This document shows, piece by piece, positions 24,852 to 32,609 of a stretch of 37,251 nucleotides of DNA. Position numbers and translations under genes: made by a program. Within the stretch, counting starts at the first letter, position 1. Every line of letters begins with the position of its first letter. The notes below the pieces were generated by a model. That model saw only the letters and a program-made list of their open reading frames with translations. It had not been told where the DNA came from and searched no databases. Origin of the DNA: an uncultured Candidatus Saccharibacteria bacterium (GTDB taxonomy: Bacteria > Patescibacteriota > Saccharimonadia > Saccharimonadales > Saccharimonadaceae); assembly GCA_946408595.1 (NCBI GenBank), contig CAMJSX010000008.1, forward strand, positions 1-37,251, written 5' to 3'.

Positions 24852-25814
24852 ATGGCGATTTTAGGAATTGATGAGGTGGGACGCGGCCCGCTCGCTGGAC
24901 CACTAGTAGTAGGAGCGGTGATTTTGCCTGACCCGTGGCCAGAGTGGGTCGGTGAACTAAAAGATTCCAAAAAACTAAGCATCAAAAAACGCGAAAAGCT
25001 CGCAGACCTAGTCTCAAAAGAAGCGACTGTCGGACTCGGTTGGGTGATGGTGGACGAGTTAGACCAGGTAGGAATCTCTGAGGCCTTGAGACTCGCCACC
25101 AGACGCGCCGTAGAAGAAGTCCAAAAAGCAAAAACTCCTTTTTCGCAAATCGTGATTGACGGGAAAGTCAATTTTTTAAGTGGCACAGCGTTAGAAAAAT
25201 ATGTCTCCACCAAGGTGAAGGCCGACAATCTCATCAAAGAAGTCTCAGCAGCATCAGTGGTAGCCAAGCGTGCGCGTGATCACTATATGTATGAAATCGG
25301 CGCAAAATTTCCTGGCTATGGATTTGAACAACATGTTGGCTATGGTACAGCCAAACACCTAGCAGAGATTCAAGAACTCGGAATTTGTCCAGAACACCGC
25401 AAAAGCTTTGAGCCGATTAAAACCATGGTCGGTTTTGATCGTGATGGCGACGGTATCAAAGATGTTGTAAAAAATACAACAGAAATTGGGGCAAAAGGCG
25501 AATCCGCAGTTTGCGAATATCTAAAAACCCTCGGTCACGAGATTGTCACTCGCAATTTCAAAACCAAAATGTGCGAGGTCGACATTGTGTCGATAAAAAA
25601 TAATAGCATCTATTTCACCGAAGTAAAATATCGTAAATCTGACCTTGTCGGCGGTGGCCTTGCGGCCATCACCAAAGACAAACTAAAGAAGATGGAATTT
25701 GCCGCTGAAGTGTTTCTAAAAGCTAGGCCAAAGTACCAGAAATTCAATCCAATTTTAGCGGCAGCGGAAGTGACCGGTGACTACGAAGTAAAAAATTGGT
25801 TTTCTATTAATTAA
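24852..25814 (+). CDS. rnhB: RNase HII fused to a YraN-type nuclease domain
   Basis: This 320-residue two-domain protein has RNase HII at residues 1-195 or so: GIDEVGRGPLAGP (catalytic Asp-Glu), ELKDSKKLS, VIDGKVN, KADNLIKEVSAASVVAK, and a C-terminal HRKSFEPI. It removes ribonucleotides from DNA and RNA primers. Residues about 210-320 match YraN/UPF0102: GAKGESAVCEYLKTLGH, TRNFKTKMCEVDIVS and FTEVKYRK, which has the E-D-ExK pattern of PD-(D/E)xK nucleases. The linker holds DRDGDGIKD, a calcium-loop-like DxDxDG. These are separate neighbouring genes in many bacteria, so the fusion is notable. TG-T-TATATA (24840-24845) lies 6 nt before the ATG, indicating a leaderless start. Confidence 0.93.
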   Translation: MAILGIDEVGRGPLAGPLVVGAVILPDPWPEWVGELKDSKKLSIKKREKLADLVSKEATVGLGWVMVDELDQVGISEALRLATRRAVEEVQKAKTPFSQIVIDGKVNFLSGTALEKYVSTKVKADNLIKEVSAASVVAKRARDHYMYEIGAKFPGYGFEQHVGYGTAKHLAEIQELGICPEHRKSFEPIKTMVGFDRDGDGIKDVVKNTTEIGAKGESAVCEYLKTLGHEIVTRNFKTKMCEVDIVSIKNNSIYFTEVKYRKSDLVGGGLAAITKDKLKKMEFAAEVFLKARPKYQKFNPILAAAEVTGDYEVKNWFSIN

Positions 25815-25847
25815 GCTTATTTTTAGTTTGTAGAGTATAATAATAGT

Positions 25848-27179
25848 ATGAATGAAGATAATTTTAATGCGCAAAATATAGAACCACAAAACACAGAACC
25901 ACAAAACGAAGCACCAATCATAACAGAGGAACCACAAACCGAACCACCAAAGAAAAAGACCGGCTTATTTGTCGGCGTCGGCTCCTCATTTTTAATCATA
26001 TTAACAATCGTTATTTCAGTATTAGTAACCACCTGGATGCAAAGAAGTGACGGTGGCGACAGTGGAGATACTACCACAGATGATGACACTACCTCGGCCA
26101 TCGTAATTGATGATGATGCTGAAGTGCTAGGTATCGATGATCTTTCAGCTGGCACAGTAAAGACCACGATTGGCGGAAAAACCGTATCTTACAAAGCTAA
26201 ATACGTAGTAGACGGCGTAACCGCAGTAATAAAATCTGGTACCTACGAATCTACGGATGATGACGAAGTGGTATTTTTGGTAATCAATGGCGGTACTCTG
26301 AGTCTTGAAAATGTTGAAATCAATAAATCCGGCAGTGAAACCTTTAACGGCCGAGGCGATAACTATAGCTTCTATGGCACCAATTCAGCAATAGTGGTAG
26401 CAGGCGAAGATTCGCAAGCTGGTCTCACCGATACAACCATCAACACTTCAGTAGATGGTGCCAATGCGGTAGTTGCAACCGATAGTGGCAGCATAGTAGT
26501 TTCCAATATTATAATTAACACCACCAAAGACTCCTCAAGAGGACTTCATGCGACTTTCGGCGGTAAAATTGTCGGAAACGAAGGCACAATCTCTACAGTT
26601 GGCCAATCCTGTGCAACCTTGGCCACTGATCGAGGCGAAGGCACGGTCAAAGTATCTAGAATGAAACTTTCCACTAAAGGAGCTGGTTCACCACTAATCT
26701 ATTCCACCGGCAATATCGAAGTCTCCAGCTCTACCGGTACAGCCTCCGGCGCTCAAATCGCCGTCGTAGAGGGTAAAAACTCCATCACTTTGAGAGATTG
26801 TGACTTCTCAGCTAATGGTAACGGCAATCGTGGCCAAGTAGACAATGCCGCAGTAATGATTTATCAATCAATGTCGGGCGATGCAGCCGAAGGTGCCGGT
26901 TCGTTTAAAGCTACAGATACCAAGATGACAGTTTTATCTACTTCAAGCGTATATGAAACAACGCCACTCTTCTTTGTGACCAACACTACAGCAAATATTG
27001 AACTTGAGAACGTCAAAGCCAGTTTCTATGAAGACGGATACTTCATTCTTGCCGCCGGAACGACAGAATGGGGCAAATCCGGCAAAAATGGCGGTATCGT
27101 TACTATCGACGCGGTAAATCTAGAAGCCACCAACACCGAAGTCGGTATAGACGAAATCTCAAAAGTCAACGGTCTTTAG
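25848..27179 (+). CDS. Membrane-anchored parallel beta-helix surface protein
   Basis: This 443-residue protein begins with a cytoplasmic tail rich in Pro, Glu and Gln with degenerate EPQN repeats (about 1-35) and a KKKTG basic stop. One transmembrane helix (about 42-65) leads to an Asp/Thr-rich linker. From about residue 115 onwards there are regular short strands of right-handed beta-helix type, such as LVINGGTLSLENVEINKSG, AVVATDSGSIVVSNIIINT and KNSITLRDCDFSANGNG. Such folds occur in adhesins and polysaccharide-active proteins, but no catalytic residues are evident. TATAAT (25836-25841) lies exactly 6 nt before the ATG. Its stop TAG overlaps the ychF stop on the other strand (TTAG). The design matches the other anchored surface proteins here. 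Confidence 0.78.
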   Translation: MNEDNFNAQNIEPQNTEPQNEAPIITEEPQTEPPKKKTGLFVGVGSSFLIILTIVISVLVTTWMQRSDGGDSGDTTTDDDTTSAIVIDDDAEVLGIDDLSAGTVKTTIGGKTVSYKAKYVVDGVTAVIKSGTYESTDDDEVVFLVINGGTLSLENVEINKSGSETFNGRGDNYSFYGTNSAIVVAGEDSQAGLTDTTINTSVDGANAVVATDSGSIVVSNIIINTTKDSSRGLHATFGGKIVGNEGTISTVGQSCATLATDRGEGTVKVSRMKLSTKGAGSPLIYSTGNIEVSSSTGTASGAQIAVVEGKNSITLRDCDFSANGNGNRGQVDNAAVMIYQSMSGDAAEGAGSFKATDTKMTVLSTSSVYETTPLFFVTNTTANIELENVKASFYEDGYFILAAGTTEWGKSGKNGGIVTIDAVNLEATNTEVGIDEISKVNGL

Positions 27180-28165
27180 ACATTAAATTTAAATTCAACC
27201 ACGTCGCCATCTTGCATGACGTAGGTTTTGCCTTCGGTGCGAAGCTTGCCAGCGGCTTTGACGGCTTGTTCAGAACCAAGAGCCTTTAAATCATCATAAT
27301 TACAAATCTGAGCTGCAATAAACCCTCTTTCAAAATCTGAATGGATGGTACCGGCAGCTTCTGGCGCGGTGGCACCTTTCTTAATGGTCCAAGCCCGGCA
27401 CTCTTTCTTACCAGCGGTAAGGAAAGATTGCAAGCCGAGCGTTTTATAGGCAGCTTTAATCAGTTCTCCAAGGGCGTCGTCTTTAACGCCATAACTCTCT
27501 AGGAACTCTTTGCGTTCATCCCGATTCATGCCAGACATTTCTTCCTCGAGCTTAGCGTTGACAAAAATCGCCTCAGCAGGAGTGACGAGAGCACGTAGTT
27601 TTGCTTGCAGATCTTGATCAGTAAGGCCTTGCTCGTCAACGTTAAACATATAAATCACCGGCTTTTCAGTGAGATAAGGGATATTTTCGTCGGCCGGGTC
27701 TTTTTTGCGCTTAGCTTCGACTTTGGCCTTAGTTTCTTCATCGGCAAGTTGAAGTTCGAGATTAATAATCTCAATATCATCCTTTGCCTGCGCCACAATA
27801 TCAGTGACGAGTTTTTGATCAGCGCGAAGAATATCATCATTTTTAAAAGCCCGTACCACATGGCAAATAGCTTGGCATTCGCGGATGTGAGCGAGGAATT
27901 TGTTACCGAGACCTTCACCTTTAGATGCACCAGCTACCAAACCAGCAATATCCACAAACTCCACTGTGGCCGGAACAACTTTATCTGTCTCATACATCTT
28001 GGCGAGCACATCCAATCTCTCGTCTGGGACCGGCACAATACCGACATTTGGTTCAATGGTAGCAAAAGGATAGTTAGCCGCTAGCGCGCCAGCGTTTGTG
28101 AGCGCATTAAATAATGTCGATTTCCCGACATTAGGCAGTCCAACAATCCCGATCTTTAAATTCAT
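27176..28165 (-). CDS. ychF: Redox-regulated ribosome-associated ATPase YchF
   Basis: This 330-residue protein of the Obg/YchF family has a P-loop in KIGIVGLPNVGKSTLFNAL, PFATIEPNVGIVPVPD, VDIAGLVAGASKGEGLGNKF (G3) and a specificity loop MFNVDEQGL in place of NKxD, consistent with ATP preference. A coiled-coil insertion (TKAKVEAKRKKDP) and a C-terminal TGS domain (GKTYVMQDGDVVEFKF) complete it. Normal length is about 363, so this copy is somewhat compact. The ATG at 28165 (MNLKIGI) is preferred over an in-frame TTG 6 nt upstream. The DNA around this start codon is part of a repeat present twice more downstream. Its stop overlaps that of the beta-helix gene. Confidence 0.95.
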   Translation of the reverse strand: MNLKIGIVGLPNVGKSTLFNALTNAGALAANYPFATIEPNVGIVPVPDERLDVLAKMYETDKVVPATVEFVDIAGLVAGASKGEGLGNKFLAHIRECQAICHVVRAFKNDDILRADQKLVTDIVAQAKDDIEIINLELQLADEETKAKVEAKRKKDPADENIPYLTEKPVIYMFNVDEQGLTDQDLQAKLRALVTPAEAIFVNAKLEEEMSGMNRDERKEFLESYGVKDDALGELIKAAYKTLGLQSFLTAGKKECRAWTIKKGATAPEAAGTIHSDFERGFIAAQICNYDDLKALGSEQAVKAAGKLRTEGKTYVMQDGDVVEFKFNV

Positions 28166-28229
28166 AACCAACCTGTGATATCTGTTAATTTGGATATTAT
28201 TATAACATATTTTGATATATAATATTAGT
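28151..28229. repeat. Divergent-promoter repeat, copy A
   Basis: This copy spans the first codons of ychF (minus strand) and ends at the ATG of the gene at 28230. It shares with copies B and C the run gatctttaaRttca, then aaccaacct, then tatctgtta; with C also tataacatattttgatat followed by a TATAAT-like box. It carries the plus-strand TATAAT (28218-28223) 6 nt before that ATG and a minus-strand TATAAT upstream of ychF. Confidence 0.75.
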
Positions 28230-28607
28230 ATGAAGATATATATTGCGCATCCGACTGATATGGATTATGAAAATGAATTATATAAGCCTTTGCGAAGTGA
28301 TGGCTTCTTTTCTCAACATGAGCTTATTTTGCCACATGAGGAATCTAATAAGATAATCAATACACGCGATGATTATAAGAATGTTGATTCTGTAATAGCT
28401 GAATGCAGTAAGCCATCTACTGGTGTCGGAATAGAATTAGGCTGGTTTTATGATGAAAGAAAACCGATTTATTGTTTTTATAAAATTGGAATGAAGCCTA
28501 GCGGATCTGCCGCTGCAGTAGCGAAAGAACTAGTTGAATATTCTGATAGCAATGATTTGGCAAATAAAATCAGAAGTGTTATTGAAAAACAAAGCACTTG
28601 TGAATAA
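28230..28607 (+). CDS. Nucleoside 2-deoxyribosyltransferase-like protein
   Basis: This 125-residue protein starts KIYIAHPTDMDYENELY, a beta-strand and turn as at the start of the nucleoside 2-deoxyribosyltransferase (NDT/DRTGG) fold. DSVIAECSKPSTGVGIELGW has the position and shape of the family's active-site region (an Asp-containing strand and a Glu in the ELGW helix), followed by KPIYCFYK. Members either exchange nucleobases on deoxyribose or hydrolyse nucleotides. The exact activity is not clear. The start is set by TATAAT-N6-ATG within repeat A, and the six upstream codons would cover the promoter. It is convergent with the CdiA-CT-like ORF. It is likely an accessory gene. Confidence 0.68.
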   Translation: MKIYIAHPTDMDYENELYKPLRSDGFFSQHELILPHEESNKIINTRDDYKNVDSVIAECSKPSTGVGIELGWFYDERKPIYCFYKIGMKPSGSAAAVAKELVEYSDSNDLANKIRSVIEKQSTCE

Positions 28608-28678
28608 AAAAGAAAGCCCCGAACCTGTGCATATCCATCACTGCCTGTCGAGCTTTCGATATCTTTATTATATTATAC

Positions 28679-29002
28679 TTATCTAAAAATTTCAACTACA
28701 TTTTTCTGCTTATCTATTAGTAGGAGTCGTTTAATCTGTTTGTTTTTCTTTATTTCGGCGGAGAGATGACTCTTGATTTTAGAAATGTGAATACTAGAAA
28801 ACCTTGCATCTATAATAATGTATTTAGATTGTTTAATTGCTCTACTGACAGTATGCTGTAAATTACGTTTACCGGAGCCAGTTGGAGTTTTTAACTCCCA
28901 TTCGATTTTATTTATTAATAAATCTGGGGTTTTATAATTATTTCTTGGGATGAACTTTATGTCAGTTTTGAAATAATCTAATAAAATGTAAGCTGCAGAC
29001 AT
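28679..29002 (-). CDS. CdiA-CT/tRNA nuclease-like ORF, start uncertain
   Basis: This 107-residue ORF contains KTPDLLINKIEWELKTPTG, then GKRNLQHTVSRAIKQSKYIIID, which resembles the core of the CdiA C-terminal tRNase domain (a PD...ExK-like K-x-PDLL...WE-x-KTPTG pattern). Such domains are toxin tips of contact-dependent inhibition proteins and also occur in phage and stand-alone proteins. The frame stays open upstream of the ATG for about 45 codons with sensible sequence (VGYEFKDRNLEFLNQPYFYI...), back into repeat B, but no ATG, GTG or TTG is found there. Either the ATG at 29002 is used or the gene has lost its start. No immunity gene is recognised. Confidence 0.5.
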   Translation of the reverse strand: MSAAYILLDYFKTDIKFIPRNNYKTPDLLINKIEWELKTPTGSGKRNLQHTVSRAIKQSKYIIIDARFSSIHISKIKSHLSAEIKKNKQIKRLLLIDKQKNVVEIFR

Positions 29003-29047
29003 TTCTTTTTTATTTGGTTTTGGAAGACGAATTTTAGCGGTAAACGG

Positions 29048-29147
29048 GATATAGAAATAAGGTTGGTTTAAAAATTCAAGATTCCGATCTTTAAATTCAT
29101 AACCAACCTGTGTATCTGTTATTATGGGTACAATTGTAACATTTTTT
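29048..29147. repeat. Divergent-promoter repeat, copy B
   Basis: From 29086 it matches copy A almost base for base over about 40 nt (one-nt gap after aaccaacctgtg). To the left it shares a further 38 nt or so with copy C (ttggttta, aattcaagattcc). Its right end lacks the gatataat promoter of A and C. On the minus strand it encodes VGYEFKDRNLEFLNQ, continuous with the nuclease-like ORF. Confidence 0.75.
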
Positions 29148-29173
29148 TAATTAAAAAACTAGGGGCGGATGGT

Positions 29174-30187
29174 TTAACTGTTGTATCCTGGCAAGGAGCG
29201 TAATTCTTCTTCTGTAATCGAAAATGATTTTACGTTTTCCATAACTCCGGTTTCGGTAGGAATTATGTAAATGTGACCGTCTGATTTATCTGCGGCAAAG
29301 CGTCTTAAATATAAATTAATACCATATATTTTTGAATCACTTGTGTAACTATTGGGGTTTTTGAGTAGCTCTGCGTTGATACCGGCGCCGATGTTGTTAA
29401 CTGTAAGCACATATTTGTCATCTTGTTCTTCAAAACTATAACTATAGATGTTACCATGCCCGCCGAACCCGACGTGCGAAAAGAAGCTGTAAACGCGTAG
29501 AAGGTAATTAATTGTGTCCGGGTCTTGAGTATTAAGGTAAAAGACATCATTGTATGAATGGGGAGTTGTCTCTTCTTGATGATGGTCTAGGTAGCTGCGT
29601 TTGAATGATAACAGTGAGTCGCAGTCATTGTTATATCCATGGTCACACGATGTTGCTCCTTTTGCTCGTTTTGGTGTAACGATTGCGTAATAATCATATT
29701 CTGTTATTTCGAAATTACTATCATCATATTCTTCTGTATTATCTGTAGCTAGGAAGTTAAAGCCACTGTATTCTTTATGGGCCATTTCTTTTAATTCTTC
29801 TATTGTACCGTATGAATAAATTAAATCTAAATCGCTAACAATTGTATGGCCATTTGTAATGACGGCGCTAGATATTTCTTCTCCAACATAATTTTCTGGT
29901 AGGGTACCAGTAGTATCAGTTTGTGCTCGTAAGAAAGCCAAAGCTTCTTCTTTGGTTAGATCTTCAAAGGCGGTTGTTGATGTCGCATTGTTGGTGTTGT
30001 CGGTATTTGACGTATCGGCATTATTGTTTGTGCTATTGTTTTTGGTTGTGTATATATAGATATCGGCAACCCCGAGAACTACGATAAGAAAAGATAACAA
30101 ACTAAGAACAATATAATAGGGCTTATTTGGATTTTTGGAGCTTGGTACTATCGGATTTTGATTTGCGAGATGGTTTGCGTTGTCCAT
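29174..30187 (-). CDS. Single-span membrane-anchored surface protein
   Basis: This 337-residue protein has no recognised family. It has a short cytoplasmic tail (about 1-24, Asn/Pro-rich), one transmembrane helix (about 25-47), an Asn/Thr-rich linker of about 30 residues (NNSTNNNADTSN) and a globular exterior of about 260 residues. The exterior has a Cys pair (SCDHGYNNDCD) and many Tyr and Asp residues. A minus-strand TATAAT (30199-30194) lies exactly 6 nt before the ATG, so the mRNA is predicted leaderless. It lies between repeats B and C in the accessory patch. The layout matches the other tail-helix-linker-ectodomain proteins of this window. The function is unknown. Confidence 0.72.
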   Translation of the reverse strand: MDNANHLANQNPIVPSSKNPNKPYYIVLSLLSFLIVVLGVADIYIYTTKNNSTNNNADTSNTDNTNNATSTTAFEDLTKEEALAFLRAQTDTTGTLPENYVGEEISSAVITNGHTIVSDLDLIYSYGTIEELKEMAHKEYSGFNFLATDNTEEYDDSNFEITEYDYYAIVTPKRAKGATSCDHGYNNDCDSLLSFKRSYLDHHQEETTPHSYNDVFYLNTQDPDTINYLLRVYSFFSHVGFGGHGNIYSYSFEEQDDKYVLTVNNIGAGINAELLKNPNSYTSDSKIYGINLYLRRFAADKSDGHIYIIPTETGVMENVKSFSITEEELRSLPGYNS

Positions 30188-30275
30188 AATTTTATTATAT
30201 CATAAGCCTAATATAATATGACGTTACATTTATATTTTTTAACATGGTTTTTAATGATAAACTTTGATGGAAAAA

Positions 30276-30390
30276 GATATAAAAAATAGATTGGTTTAAT
30301 AATTCAAGATTCCGATCTTTAAGTTCAAAACCAACCTTTCTATCTGTTATTATAGGTATAATTATAACATATTTTGATATAATTATTAGC
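30276..30390. repeat. Divergent-promoter repeat, copy C
   Basis: This copy has the left part shared with B (ttggttta, aattcaagattccgatct), the core shared with both, and the right part shared with A (ataacatattttgatat). It ends at the ATG of the gene at 30391. It supplies TATAAT (30378-30383) 7 nt before that ATG. On the minus strand it holds VGFELKDRNLELLNQ, related to the protein fragment in copy B. Confidence 0.75.
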
Positions 30391-30753
30391 ATGGATATCG
30401 TAGATGTGGTTTTAAAAGAGATTAAAGACCCATATAGTCGGCCTACTGATGTGATTGGCTTTGGCCCACTTGGAAGGAATGTCGCAAATGCACTTTTGCC
30501 AATTGTAGGACAAAAGGAAATTTGCTTCTTTGATGAAGGAGTGAAATCGGATGAAGTTTTTCACTACCTTGATTTTCCCGATATGTTAGCAAAAAGCGAG
30601 ATTATGATTTTTACTATTGAGCTGCCAGAAATACATTATAAAGACTTAGTAAAATTGAATAAGAAAGTCAAGATTTTTCTACCAAAAAAACTTTCAAAAA
30701 CCATTTCTGTCTTACAAAAAGAAGGATATAGTAATAATATAACTTTACTATAA
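30391..30753 (+). CDS. Mini Rossmann-fold protein, remnant-like
   Basis: This 120-residue protein contains VIGFGPLGRNVANALLP, a GxGxxG dinucleotide-binding loop, then ICFFDEGVK and FPDMLAKSEIMIFTIELPE. These correspond in order to strands of the NAD-binding domain of D-2-hydroxyacid dehydrogenases, but the substrate domain and catalytic Arg/Glu/His are absent. It may be a reduced regulatory protein or a degraded dehydrogenase. The start is fixed by TATAAT-N7-ATG within repeat C. It belongs to the accessory patch with repeats on its left. Confidence 0.6.
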   Translation: MDIVDVVLKEIKDPYSRPTDVIGFGPLGRNVANALLPIVGQKEICFFDEGVKSDEVFHYLDFPDMLAKSEIMIFTIELPEIHYKDLVKLNKKVKIFLPKKLSKTISVLQKEGYSNNITLL

Positions 30754-30891
30754 AACAAAAAAGAAGTTCTCGCGGTAGATACCTTCGGCGCCGTGCGAAT
30801 GCTTCGATATTTATGTCTTTCCATTTTGGTTTAAAAACAAGATTCTTATCTTTGTGATATAATTAACGAAAGCATAATAGGAAAAACAAAA
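30754..30891 (+). other. Non-coding gap with promoter of the TM2-like gene
   Basis: A segment at 30760-30815 ends in gcttcgatat, like the one after the NDT-like gene (28608-28665), and may form a weak hairpin. Further right, a TATAAT (30857-30862) precedes an AGGAAA Shine-Dalgarno before the ATG at 30892. No tRNA or recognised RNA is seen. Confidence 0.5.
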
Positions 30892-31335
30892 ATGAGTTCA
30901 CGGACCAATTCAGCAGTAAAACCAAAAAAACCAATTGTCGAGCTTAGTAATAGTTGGGCAAAAACAATTGGTATTATCGGGATTCTTGTCCCAATAGGAA
31001 TTCAGGATTTTGCCGTGCGCAGGTTTTTTTGGGGTAGTATGCATCTAATCTCTTTATTATTATGTCCTATAAGCTTTTTGGCGTATGCCTTCGATGGTTG
31101 GTGCGCGGGAGGTAGTTTTTGCACGCAACCGCCAGGCATAGTAAGTTTTTTGAGTTCTTGTGTATTGGGGTGGGCTTCGGTACTACTAGTCCTTAATTTG
31201 TTTGAATGCGTGAGGTTGATTTCTAGTAATAGAATAATGTACTCAAAAAAGAGCTTTACAATAACTATGACTATCTCTACAATTATCGCAATAATGGCGT
31301 GGTTTATGCCCAGACTCTATTTTTACTATGGTTAA
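30892..31335 (+). CDS. TM2-domain-like membrane protein
   Basis: This 147-residue protein has a Ser/Lys-rich N terminus and then about four membrane segments. GIQDFAVRRFFWGSMHLISLL corresponds to the TM2 signature (GxxxFY-GR-xxGxxxL), followed by a second span, a short Cys-containing loop (WCAGGSFC), and two more spans. TM2 proteins are small membrane proteins of unknown activity and are common in Patescibacteria. An AGGAAA Shine-Dalgarno stands 7 nt before the ATG. Confidence 0.65.
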   Translation: MSSRTNSAVKPKKPIVELSNSWAKTIGIIGILVPIGIQDFAVRRFFWGSMHLISLLLCPISFLAYAFDGWCAGGSFCTQPPGIVSFLSSCVLGWASVLLVLNLFECVRLISSNRIMYSKKSFTITMTISTIIAIMAWFMPRLYFYYG

Positions 31336-31445
31336 AAGGCCACCATGTAGGAGTTAAAAAACCGAGACGGGTCAAGCACAGCTTTTTGATATATAATAAT
31401 ACATATAGCAATCACCATAATCACAACAATGAAAATCACCACCCT

Positions 31446-32552
31446 ATGACCAACCGCACCAAATACAACATCTTCCTATTCATCTCAACCTTTGCCAGGA
31501 ACTTGGTTGAAGTTTTTATCTCGCTAATTTTGTTCAAAAACGGCTTCCCGCTGGGTTCCATCCTACTATTCTACTTACTAGGCACCATATTCTCTATACC
31601 TGTCTCGTATCTCTTCGTTAGAATCGGCGAGAGATTCAATTATTCAATTATAATGTGCGTCGGAATAGTAGCATTTGTCGCCTTGCAACTAGCCCTAAAC
31701 GCCGTCACTGAGAGTACCTTCTTCATCATCTCAACAGCACTTCTATACTCGCTATATAAGAGAGGATATTGGGTAGCAAGAAGATATTACGTGACCGAAG
31801 TAATCCCACAGAAAAACTCCACAAAACCATTCAGTATCATGATGGTTATCTCGGAAATCGCCTCAATCCTGGCAGGGTTTCTCGGCGGCTCACTCCTCGA
31901 CGGCTTAAACGCGTCAATTCTTACCATCATCTCTTCCGTCTTATTATTAATCAGTATAATCCCGCTACTAAGAATCCAAAACAAAACCAAGAAAACCAAG
32001 ATCGAGCTAATCAAAAACCTCAAAAAATACGACAAAAGAAACATTCTGGCCTTTTCATTGTATGAAATCAACAATATATTAACCTTTCTTTTCCCGATCT
32101 TCATCACCATTTACGTTAAAGACACCTACATGATGGCAGGGGCTGTCAACGCAATTAGCAGTCTAGCAATAATTCTTTTCATTCTGTTCTACGGCAGAAT
32201 CATCAAAAAAAGAAACTATTTCGTCTTAAGCTCAATCCTCTTCGTCTTAATCTGTTTCGCCAAACTATTCTTCCTAGACTATCTCATATTAATACTGTGT
32301 TTTATCGAAGGCTTTATCAAAAAAATGCAGGAGCAATCAGTTAGTAAGATTTATTTTGAAAACAGAAACAATGTAGATTCGGCGCACCACAATTTAATCT
32401 ACCAAATAATTGAGGCATTAGCGAGAGTAATCGTCACCGTGCCACTGCTATTCATGAGTGACGTGAGAATGATGATCTCGTTCGTCCTCATCGTCATCAG
32501 CGTTGAATTAGTAATTTACGCCTGCTTAAGAAAAAACCAAAAATTAAGCTAA
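31446..32552 (+). CDS. MFS-type transporter
   Basis: This 368-residue polytopic membrane protein has ten to twelve hydrophobic segments. A conserved cytoplasmic loop after the second span (LFVRIGERFNYS) resembles MFS motif A, and a central hydrophilic loop (KTKKTKIELIKNLKKYDKRN) separates the two halves. The substrate is unknown. The start at 31446 is chosen because upstream codons in this frame overlap the previous gene and are His/Asn-rich. A TATAAT near 31390 gives a leader of about 45 nt. A six-codon ORF (MKITTL, 31429-31449) ends in a TGA that overlaps this ATG, with no Shine-Dalgarno at either. C-rich, A-ending codons contrast with the preceding gene. Confidence 0.72.
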   Translation: MTNRTKYNIFLFISTFARNLVEVFISLILFKNGFPLGSILLFYLLGTIFSIPVSYLFVRIGERFNYSIIMCVGIVAFVALQLALNAVTESTFFIISTALLYSLYKRGYWVARRYYVTEVIPQKNSTKPFSIMMVISEIASILAGFLGGSLLDGLNASILTIISSVLLLISIIPLLRIQNKTKKTKIELIKNLKKYDKRNILAFSLYEINNILTFLFPIFITIYVKDTYMMAGAVNAISSLAIILFILFYGRIIKKRNYFVLSSILFVLICFAKLFFLDYLILILCFIEGFIKKMQEQSVSKIYFENRNNVDSAHHNLIYQIIEALARVIVTVPLLFMSDVRMMISFVLIVISVELVIYACLRKNQKLS

Positions 32553-32609
32553 ACACCAAAAAATCATGTATAATATAAGCATTAGCTATAAATGAGTGGA
32601 AGTTTATTC

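Noticed and set aside
28608-28678. tRNA or integron attC in the gap after the NDT-like gene
   Set aside because: There is no cloverleaf or T-loop signature and no paired core sites. Only a short closing stem and the end motif are seen.
30195-30392. Minus-strand 65-codon ORF over repeat C
   Set aside because: It overlaps the promoters and start codons of two flanking genes and has a broken second half. I regard it as a repeat-borne remnant and not a gene.
31299-31445. N-terminal extension of the MFS transporter
   Set aside because: The extra 49 codons overlap the TM2-like gene, pass through a TATAAT box and encode a His/Asn-rich stretch unlike the family.
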